NCBI RefSeq assembly: GCF_028372415.1
Contig: NC_092872.1
Span: forward strand, 87,704,613-87,768,612
Origin: Notamacropus eugenii
Taxonomy: Eukaryota; Chordata; Mammalia; Diprotodontia; Macropodidae
DNA: 64,000 nt
Direction: 5' to 3'
Under the pieces are notes generated by a model, which was not told the origin of the DNA, did not search any database, and worked only from the letters and a program-made list of their open reading frames with translations. Each line of letters opens with the position of its first letter. Positions within the stretch are counted from its first letter, which is position 1. A program made the position numbers and the translations under genes. Below, one piece after another: positions 1 through 9,979 of the stretch.

Positions 1-356
1 AGTTCCTTGAACAAGACATTCCTTCTATTATCCCTCTGATGTTCCACTGGCTGTCCCCCACCCTAAAATGTACAATCTCTTCACCCCTGCTTCTTGAAAT
101 TTTCACCTTTCTTTAAGATTCAGCTCAAGAGCTAACTTGTGTATGAGATTTTTTTCTGGTCTTCTCAGAAGCCAATGCCTTCCCCTTCAAGGTTACCTTG
201 TATCCACTTTTTATGTGTATTGTACACATCTATGTATGTACTGGTTAGAATGTAAACCCTTTGAACTCCAATAGTTTCACTTTAGTTTTTGTATCCCAAG
301 GCTACATAGTACTGGGCCTGGCAGAGAGAGTCGGTACTTAATAAATGCATGCTTGA
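1..356 (+). repeat. L2 LINE, 3' end
   Basis: Sense-strand 3' end of an L2 LINE, cut by the window edge. It reads through the characteristic tail blocks: 'ccactggctgtcccc' near 49, 'agaatgtaaaccctttga' near 249, and a terminal 'tacttaataaatgcatg' near 335. The wording of these blocks recurs in about a dozen other copies in the window. Confidence 0.75.
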
Positions 357-460
357 TTGGAAAGGGACCTTCAAGATCAAGTCCAACTCTCTTTTTATGG
401 GTTGAATATCACATCCATTCTTTTGATCCATTCAGTCTTAGAGATAATGACCCTTTCACA
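357..460 (-). repeat. Possible L3/CR1 or MIR3 fragment
   Basis: The stretch near 359-395 ('aagggaccttcaagatc', then 'tccaactctc') resembles the antisense 3' end of L3/CR1 or MIR3 elements. It directly follows the L2 tail and is short and diverged. Confidence 0.3.
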
Positions 461-1760
461 GTCTAGTGGAGCAGAAATAATATGAGAGGTTAACCAACTT
501 GTGGCATATGCTTCTCAGTGCCTTCATACCCATGACTTATGATTCCTCTCTCCTGGAATGTTATTATCTTCAGTTTTCTACATCCCTTTAAATGTCTTCA
601 GCTGCTACTCCCTCCTGTGGCAATATCCTTTGTCTACTGCCTTGATCTCTGTTTGCCTTGACTACCTAGCATCCCTTAAGCTAGGTCATGGGCTGAGTTG
701 TTTTTATTAGGCCATTGGGCAAAAAGGGCTGAAAACTGTAACTCTGGTAGGATTTGGGACTTTGAAGAAGGTATTAAACAGGTTCTATGAAATGCTGGGA
801 GAAGGCTTAGTCTTTTCCAGGACTTGGGACTACTATCACAAGTGAGAAAGAAATGGAGACTGAATGTACTCAAAGATGGAGATAATAGATTTATCTTAGA
901 TTAACTACTCCTGGGTAAGATAGGATTTTCTTATTTTGTATAAGCCAAGGCTCATCCATCACCTAGTAAGTAACTCTCCCTCAGTTAGACTACTCGTTAG
1001 GGAGGATTTCTCCAATTAACTAATTCCTTGGGAGGAATTACGGGAGGAACCAATACCATCTCAGATTTTAAAGATTCACTACATTTTATCGTGTTAACTA
1101 GGGAGCTAAGAATCAACTTTCCAGCTTAACTGGCATGCTTGCCCTCCTGTGACCCAAAGACCATGATAATTGTTAATCCTGCAGCTTTCCCAGAGTCTTA
1201 TAACTAGAAAAGAAAGTTGGAACTCATCTCTGAATGAGTCAGAACACCCAAAAGTACAGCTGCCAGAGAAATCCCAGTTCTCTTTTAACTAGAGGAACAG
1301 AGCACCAGCCTTTGGTTCCAGCTGAGATGGCTTCCTACATCCTACAAAAGGCAATTACCAGATCCAAGTGGGTGATTTAATGTTGCTCTAGGAACCATTA
1401 ATATAATGCATGGGTGAAAGTCAAGCCATTCTCCCAATAGAATTATATTCGAAGAGTTTTTAACCCCATTATCAACAGAAAAAAGGCAAGTTATGTGATG
1501 GACAAACTCTTAACTCCCCTTTATTTCTTTTCTTTTCTTTCTTTTTTGCCTTTGAGAAACAGTTTTTCTCCTCCTATATCATAGAACTAACAAGCTCGTA
1601 ATCTGAATTTTCAAATATCTATCTCTTTCCCTGCCAGCAGGATAAGGAGTTTAATAAAACTATTGAATTGTAAAACTGCAAGGGATACTACTAAATAGGT
1701 GATCCACGGTCAAAATATAGTGCTTGGAGGCCAACTACACAGTCTCAGAAGAGATAATCG
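461..1760. other. Unassigned sequence
   Basis: About 1.3 kb with no recognisable gene, RNA or repeat. The small open frames have no recognisable protein signature. Near 1520-1545 there is a short T/C-rich run. Confidence 0.5.
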
Positions 1761-1761
1761 T

Positions 1762-2008
1762 GAAATGCTCTCCTTCTTTACCTCTCCCTTTTGGATCCCC
1801 TATCTTCCTTCAAGGTTCAGTTTAAGATTTTAAACTGATCTCCACATCCCTTTTCCATTCTTAATGCTTCCCCCCAAAATATTGTGTATATTTTATATTT
1901 TACTCATCTGTGTATGCATTGTTGGTTCCCCAGTAGAATGTAAGTTTCTTGAAAGCTGGGACGGTTTCATTTGTATCTTTGTATCCCTAGCTCCTTCTTT
2001 CCATAGAG
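1762..2008 (+). repeat. L2 LINE, 3' end
   Basis: Sense L2 3' end: 'gaaatgctctccttcttt', 'cttccttcaaggttcag', then 'agaatgtaagtttcttgaa' and 'ctttgtatccctag'. It runs directly into an antisense L2 tail, giving a tail-to-tail pair. Confidence 0.7.
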
Positions 2009-2130
2009 CATCAATTATTAAGCATTTATTAAGTGACTTCACTGTGCCAGGTGATGGAGATATAAAAACAAAAGTAAAACAGTCTTTGTACTCAAGGATC
2101 TTACATTAAAATGGGGGAGAAAACATGTAC
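2009..2130 (-). repeat. L2 LINE, antisense 3' end
   Basis: Antisense L2 tail: 'aagcatttattaagtgact', 'cactgtgccagg', and 'ctcaaggatcttacatt' followed by 'aaaatgggggagaaaac'. Only the last 120 bp or so of the element is present. Confidence 0.75.
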
Positions 2131-2424
2131 ATGAAAGGTACTGTCCCTTTAATGCACTTCCTTTTCATATGGAACCCTTTGTTGCTGAGATAAGTCTACT
2201 TCTGAGAAAAGCAGCTGCTGATTTAAGCTTGCCTTGACAGTTCACTTGTATGGGGCAGAGATCTGCTCAGAGGTCTATGAAAACAGTTATTCTGGCTCAG
2301 AGTTCTGAGACAATTGTTATTAATTTTAAATGTTACAAACTATAGTATGCTGGAGAGATATAGACACCAGAACTGTTTTATGACCATGGGACAAACACTA
2401 ATTTATCTGATTATAAGGAGGAGA

Positions 2425-2568
2425 GAAAAAAGCGTTTATGTACCTACTATGTACCAGGAACTATGCTAAATACCTTTACAAATATTATCTCATTGGATCC
2501 CACAACCACCCTGAGAGGTAGGTACTATTATTTCCATTTTACAGTTGAAGAAATGGATAAAGAGAATT
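2425..2568 (-). repeat. MIR SINE, antisense
   Basis: Reads as the complement of MIR: 'cctactatgtaccagg', 'attatctcattggatccc', 'gagaggtaggtactattat' and 'ccattttacagttgaaga'. Confidence 0.7.
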
Positions 2569-2775
2569 GCATTACAGGCAAAGGAGACAAACCAAGTGCT
2601 CTAAGGCATGGAGATGGGGGATAGAAAGTCTTATGTGACTTGCCCAAAGTATGCTAGCCTGATGAGATGTACAGTACACGGAGGAGAGCAGTTGAATTGA
2701 GTACTAGAAAGACAGGAAGGGGCAAGGTTGTGAAGGGCTTTAAGCATCAAATTTTAATAGGACCTGAGTTCCTCC

Positions 2776-3144
2776 TGTTTCTCCAAAGTAGAGATTAGTT
2801 TTTCCTAAAGGACAACAAAACTGACTCCAGGACCTGATTGGCCTCTGCCTCCCTGGTCATCAAAGGGTACAAAATGTCCCACTTATATGGAGTTGAGGCC
2901 ATTCCAACTTAGTGGATGGCTGAAGATCACTCAAGTCGCCATTACTATCCCCTATCTCATTGATTAGATGATTGATTAGAAATGAAGCTAAATGCCACAG
3001 TATCCTTGTCCAGTATCATTGTTATGTTAAGGCAAAGTACACTGCCTTTCACTGCTTACTTTACTGTTTGTAACTGTTCAGTTGGTTATAAGTGCCTCAT
3101 TTTGCCTCAAGATTGAACCTGAACTCATATGGTGTCAGTATTCA
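2776..3144. mobile_element. Probable solo LTR inside L2
   Basis: A 369-bp block starting TG and ending CA separates two parts of one antisense L2. It contains a 'ctgattggcctctgcc' CCAAT-type box and no recognisable internal retroviral sequence, as expected for a solo LTR. A 14-base C run follows its right end. A clear target duplication could not be identified, so the boundaries are approximate. Confidence 0.4.
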
Positions 3145-3158
3145 CCCCCCCCCCCCCC
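3145..3158. repeat. Poly-C run
   Basis: Fourteen consecutive C residues at the right edge of the probable LTR. Such a run is prone to slippage and sequencing error. Confidence 0.9.
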
Positions 3159-3350
3159 AAGAGTTGATCATTGAACTTGGAAATAGTGTTGAGTCACCAA
3201 CATTGACTGAGTAGAGTGGTGACATGGTCAGACCTACACTTGAGGAAATGAATGGGGGCTCAGCGAAGAAAGATACATTTAGGAGGTATTGCAATTGTCC
3301 ATGAGATATTTTCTATATGGCAGTAAGACAGGGAATACAATAGTGTCCAA

Positions 3351-3735
3351 AGAACTGCAAATTAATATCACATGGGGGCAATAAAGGTGTCTATAGTGAT
3401 CGCATATAGAGTGAAATAGTCAACACACATTAATAACTGCTCACTTTGTGCCAAGAACCATGCTGTTTCATGGAAGAGCTTCTAAGAATATCCATAATAT
3501 ATGATAGGAAAAGATGATGGTCTGGTCACTTGGCCAGGGCAAGGGATGTCAGGCAGGCAGTTCTGTTGGTATCCTTACCACATCAGCAAAAAGCAAGGAA
3601 GGCTCTTGACATGTAGTTGGATCCCTGTGACTAGGCTAGGTTTGCAAAGTATGGGCAGGCATGGATGGATTGTGAGTGATCTGTATAGGTGGAGTTCACA
3701 TCCAAATCGGGAAGATCATGGATCCACTTGAATAC
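3351..3735. other. Unassigned sequence
   Basis: About 385 bp without a recognisable element. An open frame at 3501-3731 (+) has no recognisable protein signature. Confidence 0.4.
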
Positions 3736-3812
3736 TGAGTATCCCACCCCCCAGGCCTAGCACAGTGGCTGTCATCTTGTCGGCACTTAGTCAATGCATA
3801 CTGACTTATATT
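3736..3812 (+). repeat. L2 LINE, extreme 3' end
   Basis: 'ggcctagcacagtggctg' followed by 'cacttagtcaatgcatact' resembles the last 60-70 bp of a sense L2. Confidence 0.45.
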
Positions 3813-3814
3813 TT

Positions 3815-3975
3815 CAGAGCATTCCCGAGACAAAGGCCACCAGCTCCCCCGACAGCCTGCTGTAGTATCTAATAACTGAAGAAATTTTTCCTTCTAGTAA
3901 ATCAGACCATCCCTTGGCATAATTCAAGTCCATTTTTTCTTGTTTAATCCTCTGGGGATCTGGAGAACAGAAGGT
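3815..3975 (-). repeat. Possible L3/CR1 fragment
   Basis: Weak antisense L3 resemblance: 'gaagaaatttttccttcta' near 3876 and 'tctggggatctggagaaca' near 3951. Confidence 0.35.
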
Positions 3976-5329
3976 CAAAATCTTCCTGCTTTGTATGTAG
4001 AAGGCAGCTTAATAAATGACTCCTCAACAGAATTGATGTCACTAACCCTTCAAATACCAGAAGACAGTTCTCAAAGCTAAAATCCTGCATCTCAGCTCAA
4101 TTTCATCTTAATCTAAATTTTATCCAAAGGAGTTACTTGAAAATATTTGCAAAAGGGTTAGATGCAGGCTATTTTCTAACACTGAAATCACAACAGGATG
4201 ATTAAAATAAGTATCTCTCTGGGGAAAAGGATTTACCTACCAGGCAACTTTGGGTGCATTTGGAAAATCTTTGCACTAGAAACCCACCAGGATTCAGGTA
4301 CTAAACACTTTCATCCCTCATGGCTCCACAGGCTTCTTGACAACATGGTTCTTTCTCAAGCCCAGGGTATATAGAAAAACCACTAACTTCCATGTACCAG
4401 CAGTTAGAGGTGACATAAAGGAGGTCAAAAGGTGTGGTGTCTTGCTGGCTGACTGACTCCTCAGCTCAATCTGCTTTCAACCAGTAGAGCTAAGCAGTGG
4501 GATGGTTTGACTAGTTTTAGAGTCACAATTAAAGAGCTGGGTTTCTAGGGAGGAGTAACATATAAATAACTGCTTGCCCTGACTGGTTTGTTCACTGTAG
4601 GTCAGCCCTATTCTCCTTACACAGATCAACCTTCTGGTTTCTCCTCTACTGGGAGTTGTATTAAAAACAGACCAGAACAAAACTAAACAAAAACAGAGGG
4701 GAGGATAATTACAACAGAATGATTACAACAGTTCCTGTGTGTTGCAGAGAAAAAAAAAAAGAGGTGGTAAGAAATTCCTGTCATATCCTAGTAAGAAAAT
4801 ATCTCTGCTTGTTTTTTTAACTAAGTAGTTTCATGTCTGTTTGAAAACTGATGTTCCAAAAGAAACAAATAAAATCCTCATTATTTTGAAATTCATTCAT
4901 TTGGAATTTGTGATCAGACAACAAGTATGATGTTTGCCTTTGGTGCTTAGATTTTCCCTTCAGTGATGCATGTGGCAATCCATCCATACTTCTCCATCCT
5001 GTCCATGTTTCCCCATATATCCGCTACAGTGCATCCAAACAGTGGGCCAGAGTCCTTCTCTCTTCTAGGTTTCCTAACACTGGAAACATCATTGGATACT
5101 AACAGAGCACTCCTGCTGGCTCTCCCTACCCAGCGCCCTTTCTATTTTTATCTTCACAGACTTCTCTGTTGGCCCATTTATTTTATTGCCATGTCTTTCT
5201 CTTATTTCTACTTATCCTTTTGCAATAGCAATTTTCAAAAAAAGCCTTGCCAGTTTTACTGGTAGGAGAGACAAGATGTCCAGGGGAAATTTACTTCCCA
5301 AAGAAAACCAACTGTTTTAAAGAACTTTA
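3976..5329. other. Unassigned sequence
   Basis: About 1.35 kb with no recognisable element. A 100-codon frame at 4963-5265 (+) is rich in hydrophobic and aromatic residues, as T-rich non-coding sequence often is, and shows no domain. Confidence 0.45.
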
Positions 5330-5621
5330 GCTGGTGATATAGTAATACACACTTATTGCTCACTGGGAAGGCTGAGGTTGGGGCATCACTTGAGCTCAGG
5401 AATTCGGAGCTTATGATGTGGCTAAAGCCAATCCAGTGTCTGCATGAAGTCTAGCACCCATATGGTGAGCTGAGAGTGAATCACCAGGCTGCTTAAGGAG
5501 GGGTGAACCAGCCCTGGTTGTAAACTGAGCAGGTCAAAACTTTGGTGCAGATGAGCAGTGATATTGGACCTGCAGTGACCTCTGCATTTCTAGCCTGGTG
5601 ACATAGGGAGACCCAGTCTTT
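5330..5621 (+). pseudogene. 7SL (SRP) RNA retropseudogene, full length
   Basis: This 292-bp block follows 7SL RNA from end to end. 7SL is the RNA scaffold of the signal recognition particle, about 300 nt long. Landmarks in order: 'gggaaggctgaggttgggg' (the Alu-domain 'ggaggctgagg' block) near 5366, 'cacttgagctcaggaattc' near 5387, the S-domain block 'cttaaggaggggtgaacca' near 5492, 'gagcaggtcaaaac' near 5527, and the 3' Alu-domain block 'agcctggtgacatagggag' near 5592. It ends in 'cagtcttt' and a short A tract (5622-5628). Many substitutions and the A tail indicate an old retrocopy rather than an active RN7SL gene. It keeps the S domain, so it is not an Alu-like SINE. Confidence 0.88.
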
Positions 5622-5628
5622 AAAAAAA

Positions 5629-6425
5629 CAATTTCAAAATATCTATCGACATACAAATACAACATAACCAGAATTTTAGGCTTAGGTAAGTACTTTGCAA
5701 ATTATCCTTATTCTCGCTATTAAAGTAGGTCCTCTAGCAGGTGATAATTTATTAGCCCATTTAAAGTCACTCTTTGAAAAGAATAAAATTGCATTAAAAA
5801 TGTATCAGCCTTTTTTTTAAACCAAACTAGACTGCCTCTTCAATTTGTTTGGAGTAGAGAAGGTTTTACCATATTAATCAGAATAGGGTAGAGAAGAAGC
5901 ATGGTACAGAAGAAAACAGAAGCCATGGCTTCTGTCTGAAAGAGCTGACAATCTAATTGAGATGATCACTTACATATCTGAAAAAAAAACTGCAAAAAAA
6001 AAAACCATGTAAAGGAGCAGTTATCTCTCCTACATCGTGGAGGGTTAGGGGGATGGTATGCATGATTTCCTGTGATCTTGAAAATCCATGTAAAGTTTTT
6101 TGGTGCTCCCTTAGTACCAGAGGAGGTCTGAATTTTTTTCTTTTTCTTTTATGAGTTGTTTACAGTAACTTTTTGTAAAATTTGGGTTAAATGTTTGGTC
6201 AGAGGCTCTGTGTCATGCATGTTGTCTGTGGCTTCTGCAAAACTCCCCCCCAAATTCCCATTCAATTTCTTATGCTGACCCACAATATATCAAAACCTTG
6301 ATGAACAAAGTCCTGATGTAAAAGGGATATGACTGTACTATGAATCCAAGTACTCAAGGAATTGAGTGATGATAAATGGAATATTACTCTTTGCACTTTT
6401 CTTTGGTTAGAAACTTGGAGTTGTA
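5629..6425. other. Unassigned sequence
   Basis: About 800 bp, AT-rich, with A-runs near 5980-6003. No gene or element is recognised. Confidence 0.4.
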
Positions 6426-6625
6426 ATGAATAAAAGGGTAAGGCTTCAGTTCATGAAGACCTGGGTTCAAATTTACCCCCTGATACTAGCTAAATGACTG
6501 TCTTAACCTTCACTGTAGGCAACTTGCAAGGACTTTTAAGTCATAGGTAGGTTACAGTCTGATGGTGGTGGAAGGAGCTCCCACTCTGGGAGTTTCCCAT
6601 ATTAATAAAATTAGAGGAACATTAT
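6426..6625 (+). repeat. Marsupial MIR-like SINE with long 3' region
   Basis: A SINE body ('catgaagacctgggttcaaat', then 'tagctaaatgactgtctt') is followed by the marsupial-type 3' part 'ggacttttaagtcatagg' and 'ctctgggagtttcccatat'. The same two-part structure recurs at 36165, 57040 and, split, around the EWSR1 retrocopy. Confidence 0.6.
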
Positions 6626-6784
6626 GTATCTGTGTAAAATACTTTTATAACAATTTTTAATTTTACTCTTTACAATGAGGTCAACTGAAAATACTAAGTG
6701 GGAATTAGTAAAAAGTTTTACAGTAGGAGTTATTGTTTCTACTACTAAGCTTTGAAGTGTCAGAGATACTAATTATAAGATACC

Positions 6785-7255
6785 AGCTGTTGTTGTTTTT
6801 TGCTGGCAAAGAGCTAGAAAGCAAGGGTATGCCAATCAACTGGACAATGACTAAATAAATCATGGCACATGAATGTAATGGTGTACCACTGTGTTCTAAG
6901 CAATGACAAAAGGAAGGATTTCAGAGAAACCTTTCATGAACTTGAGAATGCATTTATGAACTGATGCAGAGTTAAATGAGCACCATCAGGAGAGCAATTC
7001 ATGCAATAATGACAGCATTGTAGCAGCAAAGTACTTTGAAAGAGTTAAGAACTCTGTTCAGCCCAATGACCAACCATGGTTCCAAAGGATTGGTGATGAA
7101 GCTTGCTATCCATCTCCTGATAAAAAGGTAGGACTTGAGGGTGCAGAATGAGACATATTTTTTGGACATGACCAGTGTGGAAATTTGTTTTGCTTGGTTT
7201 TGCATATCAGTTACAAAGGGGTTTTTTTGGTCTTTTTTTTTTTTTAAACAGTGCC
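6785..7255 (+). mobile_element. L1 LINE, 3' UTR
   Basis: Marsupial-type L1 3' UTR in sense: 'ggcaaagagctagaaagc', 'gccaatcaactggacaatg', 'atgaactgatgcagagtt', 'ggagagcaattcatgca' and 'ctatccatctcctgataaa', ending in a T/A-rich tail near 7230-7250. Only the 3' end is present, as in typical 5'-truncated L1 insertions. Confidence 0.7.
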
Positions 7256-7339
7256 TGAGAGGTACAAAAGAAAAATGACTTTTGCTTATTACAAAAAAAG
7301 ATGCTAGCTAAGGTAGAGTATGGTTGTTGGTGCTACTAT

Positions 7340-7700
7340 TTTTACTAAATGAATAGAAAAGTATTTATCAAGTGCTTATCATGTACAAATATATGTTAAA
7401 CGATGGGGACAAAAGTAGAAAATCAAAGCAGTCGGTGCTCTCAAGAAGTTTATATTCTACTTAGGAGAGAGTCCATGTTTGTATTTAGCTCATGGCAGAT
7501 AGAAAAGGTCGGGTAGTATTTAGGTAGGGAAAGTATCAGGGTAGATGGCAAGGCTTTGTGTACCTTGGGGAGTAATGGTAGGATAGATGATTCCCTGCCA
7601 AGAAGAAAATATATTTAAGGATTAGAGTGGAGTGAGGCTCATAGATAGCTCCAGCAGAAGTAGGGATGTGGGAGTCAGCAACCAAATGAGAGTATCAGAC
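7340..7700 (-). repeat. L2 LINE, antisense 3' part
   Basis: Antisense L2: 'agtatttatcaagtgcttat', 'ctctcaagaagtttatattc', then a weakly matching body. Clear up to about 7490, uncertain beyond. Confidence 0.55.
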
Positions 7701-7839
7701 TCGGTAGGAACTAGGCAAAGAGAGCAATGAGGGATGGAAGGGAACAGGAACAATCTGTGTCTCCCCCTAGTGTCAGTAAGAAGCAATGGTCCACTGAGCT
7801 ACTGCTTATTGATTTGGGGCAGAAAAAAAGGAAGGTCAA

Positions 7840-8965
7840 AGAATAGTGAACATTATTTGATTCTAAGTAAACTTTTTAGCTTTATTTCACATTTCCTCTA
7901 CACTTTTCCTATGCTCAAAAATTATTTTTAAGTTCTTTTAAAAAATTCTTGCTATTCCTTTTCCAGGAATTCTGATTGAACTTGTGTCCAAGCTGGGTTT
8001 CTCTTTGAGGCTTTGCCTGTAAATGTTTTGGAGTCATTCTCTTCTTCTGAGTTTGTATCTTGGACCTCCCTGTCACCATTTTTAGGTCTTTAGGATGGAA
8101 ATCTTTTTTTTTCCTTGTTTCCTCATTCTTTTTGTCTTCCCCTGGTCTTTGGACTTTATGTTAGAGGTGGTCCCTATGTACTCCTAAAGGGAATGTCTGG
8201 GTTGAGCTTTTGTCCTCTTTGGTTCTTTTGCCACTTTCTTCAGTTATTGATTGCTGTATTGTTTCAGGATCTCAAGGACAGCTAAGACTGAGGAGCTGCA
8301 ATATTTTAATTCTCTTAAATTTGCATGATATGGGGAAAATGATCACTGTCCTCTCGGAATCTGAACTCAGCAAGTTCCTGACTTGGGTTTGGGTTTGAAG
8401 TTTGAGTAACACGCCTGTGGGCTCACCTCCTTTAAATTGTTGCTGAACTCAGTCACTATCAGCTATTTGGGAATCTCTACAGGTACAGAACAATAGAATT
8501 AGATTCCACTTTTGTCTAAGATTCCTTCCTTACCTCTGTATCTATAGGTCTCAGAATCACCTGAACTGCTCCCTACCCTGAAACTCTACCTCTGGTCACA
8601 GGATCTTTCCTAACTCTGTTCTAGATGTATGACCTGGATAGTGGATAACAAAGTTGTTAGTTGGTCCCTTTTCCTCTATCTCTGCAAGGTCATAGTGCCT
8701 TGATACGGACCTGGGACCTCACCTTGCCCTTGGGCAAAGCCTCCATCCTTTTTCAGCCCCTAGGCTCTGGATTGCCCTTAGCGTACACTTGGACAGACCA
8801 CATCCCCGGTATCCACAGTCTCCCTGTGATGATCTGGGCTGGAAAAATGACTCTGTGATTTTTTTTTCTTGGATTTCCTGATCAGGAATTGGTTCTAGTA
8901 TGTTTTCAGGATCTTTGTGGAGGAACTGTGTTAGAAGAGCTGGGCTACTCACTGTGCTACTCTAA
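7840..8965 (-). mobile_element. L1/HAL1-type LINE, 5' UTR and start of ORF1
   Basis: The complement of 8870-8960 reads as the 5' end of a marsupial L1: the frame at 8952-8719 contains 'FLHKDPENILEPIPDQEIQE', a phrase I recall from many copies of this family. Further down (8060-7840, antisense) the reading resembles the ORF1 start, with 'KLRRRE' and 'EKPSLDTSSI'. The element runs right to left and breaks off inside ORF1. No 3' end is attached. Confidence 0.6.
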
Positions 8966-8967
8966 AC

Positions 8968-9154
8968 CAGGAGTGGGGACCTGTGGCCTGGAAGTCACAT
9001 GTGGTCCTCTAGGTCCTAAAGGATCCTAGAGCCACTTTGACTGAATCCAGTCTTCACAGAACTAATCTCCTTAATAAAAGGATTTGTTTAAAACTTGGAC
9101 TCAGTCAAAAGACTGCACCCAAGGACCTAGAAGGCCACAAGTTCCCTACCTCTG
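8968..9154. mobile_element. hAT-like non-autonomous DNA transposon, complete (187 bp)
   Basis: Begins 'caggagtggggacctgtgg' and ends with the inverted counterpart 'ccacaagttccctacctctg', so about 20-bp terminal inverted repeats are visible. The interior is also partly palindromic: 'tttgactgaatccag' near 9036 against 'ggactcagtcaaaag' near 9098. The flanking 8-mers (ctctaaac and cacctaat) match only at about half the positions, so any target duplication is eroded. The 66-bp element at 38318 has the same termini. It carries no transposase. Confidence 0.7.
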
Positions 9155-9540
9155 CACCTAATTGGATTATGCATTGTCTCCTAAATATACCCAGCGCCTT
9201 TGTTAGGGCTGTTCCCCATACCTGCTATGTTTCTACCACCCTAGTCCTTCCACATTTTATTCTATCCACCTCAAATACTTCCTCCCTGATTCTCCCAGCT
9301 TAAAGAGTTCCCTTTTTTGATCACATGACATTCTCCAATAGTTTTATTTTCTTATAATCTAATTTGTATTATCTTGATCTATATTTATATCTTATCACCA
9401 TTATAAGACTTTGAAGACTTTAATCTCCTTTAGAAGATGTTCACTCCTTCTATCTTTTTACTCCCTTTCCCCACATAGCACAGTGCATGGCACAAAGTAG
9501 ACCCTTAATAAAAACCTTTAAATAAGAATGAATAAATAAC
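9155..9540 (+). repeat. L2 LINE, 3' end
   Basis: Sense L2 3' end: 'ctcctaaatatacccagcg', 'ctgtttctaccacc'-like wording near 9225, 'cacagtgcatggcacaaag' near 9479 and terminal 'cccttaataaaaacc'. Confidence 0.6.
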
Positions 9541-9839
9541 TCAATACAAAGGTGTGTTGTCTTTTTGCCTTCTTCTGCATCTAGATAGCCACAGACCTGT
9601 GGGTGAAGAAGGTACTGATTGGCACAGAAGCTGGACTTTTCTTTTACAATATAGGATCAGGAAGGGTTCACAGATCTTGACATCATGACAAATGTATCTT
9701 TAATGATGCCACTTTTTTCAACTCAGTCATCACCTCCATGAACATTAAAAATTCTCTTAGCAAGAATATTATTGGTTTCCTCAAATTTGGCTAACATAGT
9801 TTGTCTGGGTATCTTCTTTGCTCCCACCATGCCATACTT

Positions 9840-9970
9840 TGAGTCATACTAATCTGTATACATGTCCTATCCCCCCTTCTCTAAGTAGAATTTAAATTCC
9901 TTCAAGACAGGGATTGTGTCATTTTTTTGTCTTTGTATCCCTTAGCATTGTTCCTTGCACATACACATAA
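9840..9970 (+). repeat. L2 LINE, 3' end
   Basis: 'ctctaagtagaatttaaat', 'ccttcaagacagggattgt' and 'ctttgtatcccttagcatt' mark a sense L2 tail, ending in an A run at 9970-9979. Confidence 0.6.
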
Positions 9971-9979
9971 AAAAAAAAG

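Larger units (their letters stand above)
2569..3350 (-). repeat. L2 LINE, antisense ORF2 region, split
   Basis: Antisense L2 coding region: 'ggcatggagatgggggat' near 2607, 'ggttgtgaagggctttaa' near 2726, then after an interruption 'ggtgacatggtcagacct' near 3218 and 'attgcaattgtccatgag' near 3288. The order and spacing fit one L2 copy split by about 370 bp of inserted sequence at 2776-3144. Confidence 0.65.

Noticed and set aside
5330-5621. Alu or B1-like SINE
   Set aside because: The S domain between the two Alu-domain arms is retained, so this is a whole 7SL RNA copy, not a SINE.
5330-5621. Functional 7SL RNA gene
   Set aside because: Many substitutions in otherwise highly conserved helices and an A tail point to a retrocopy.
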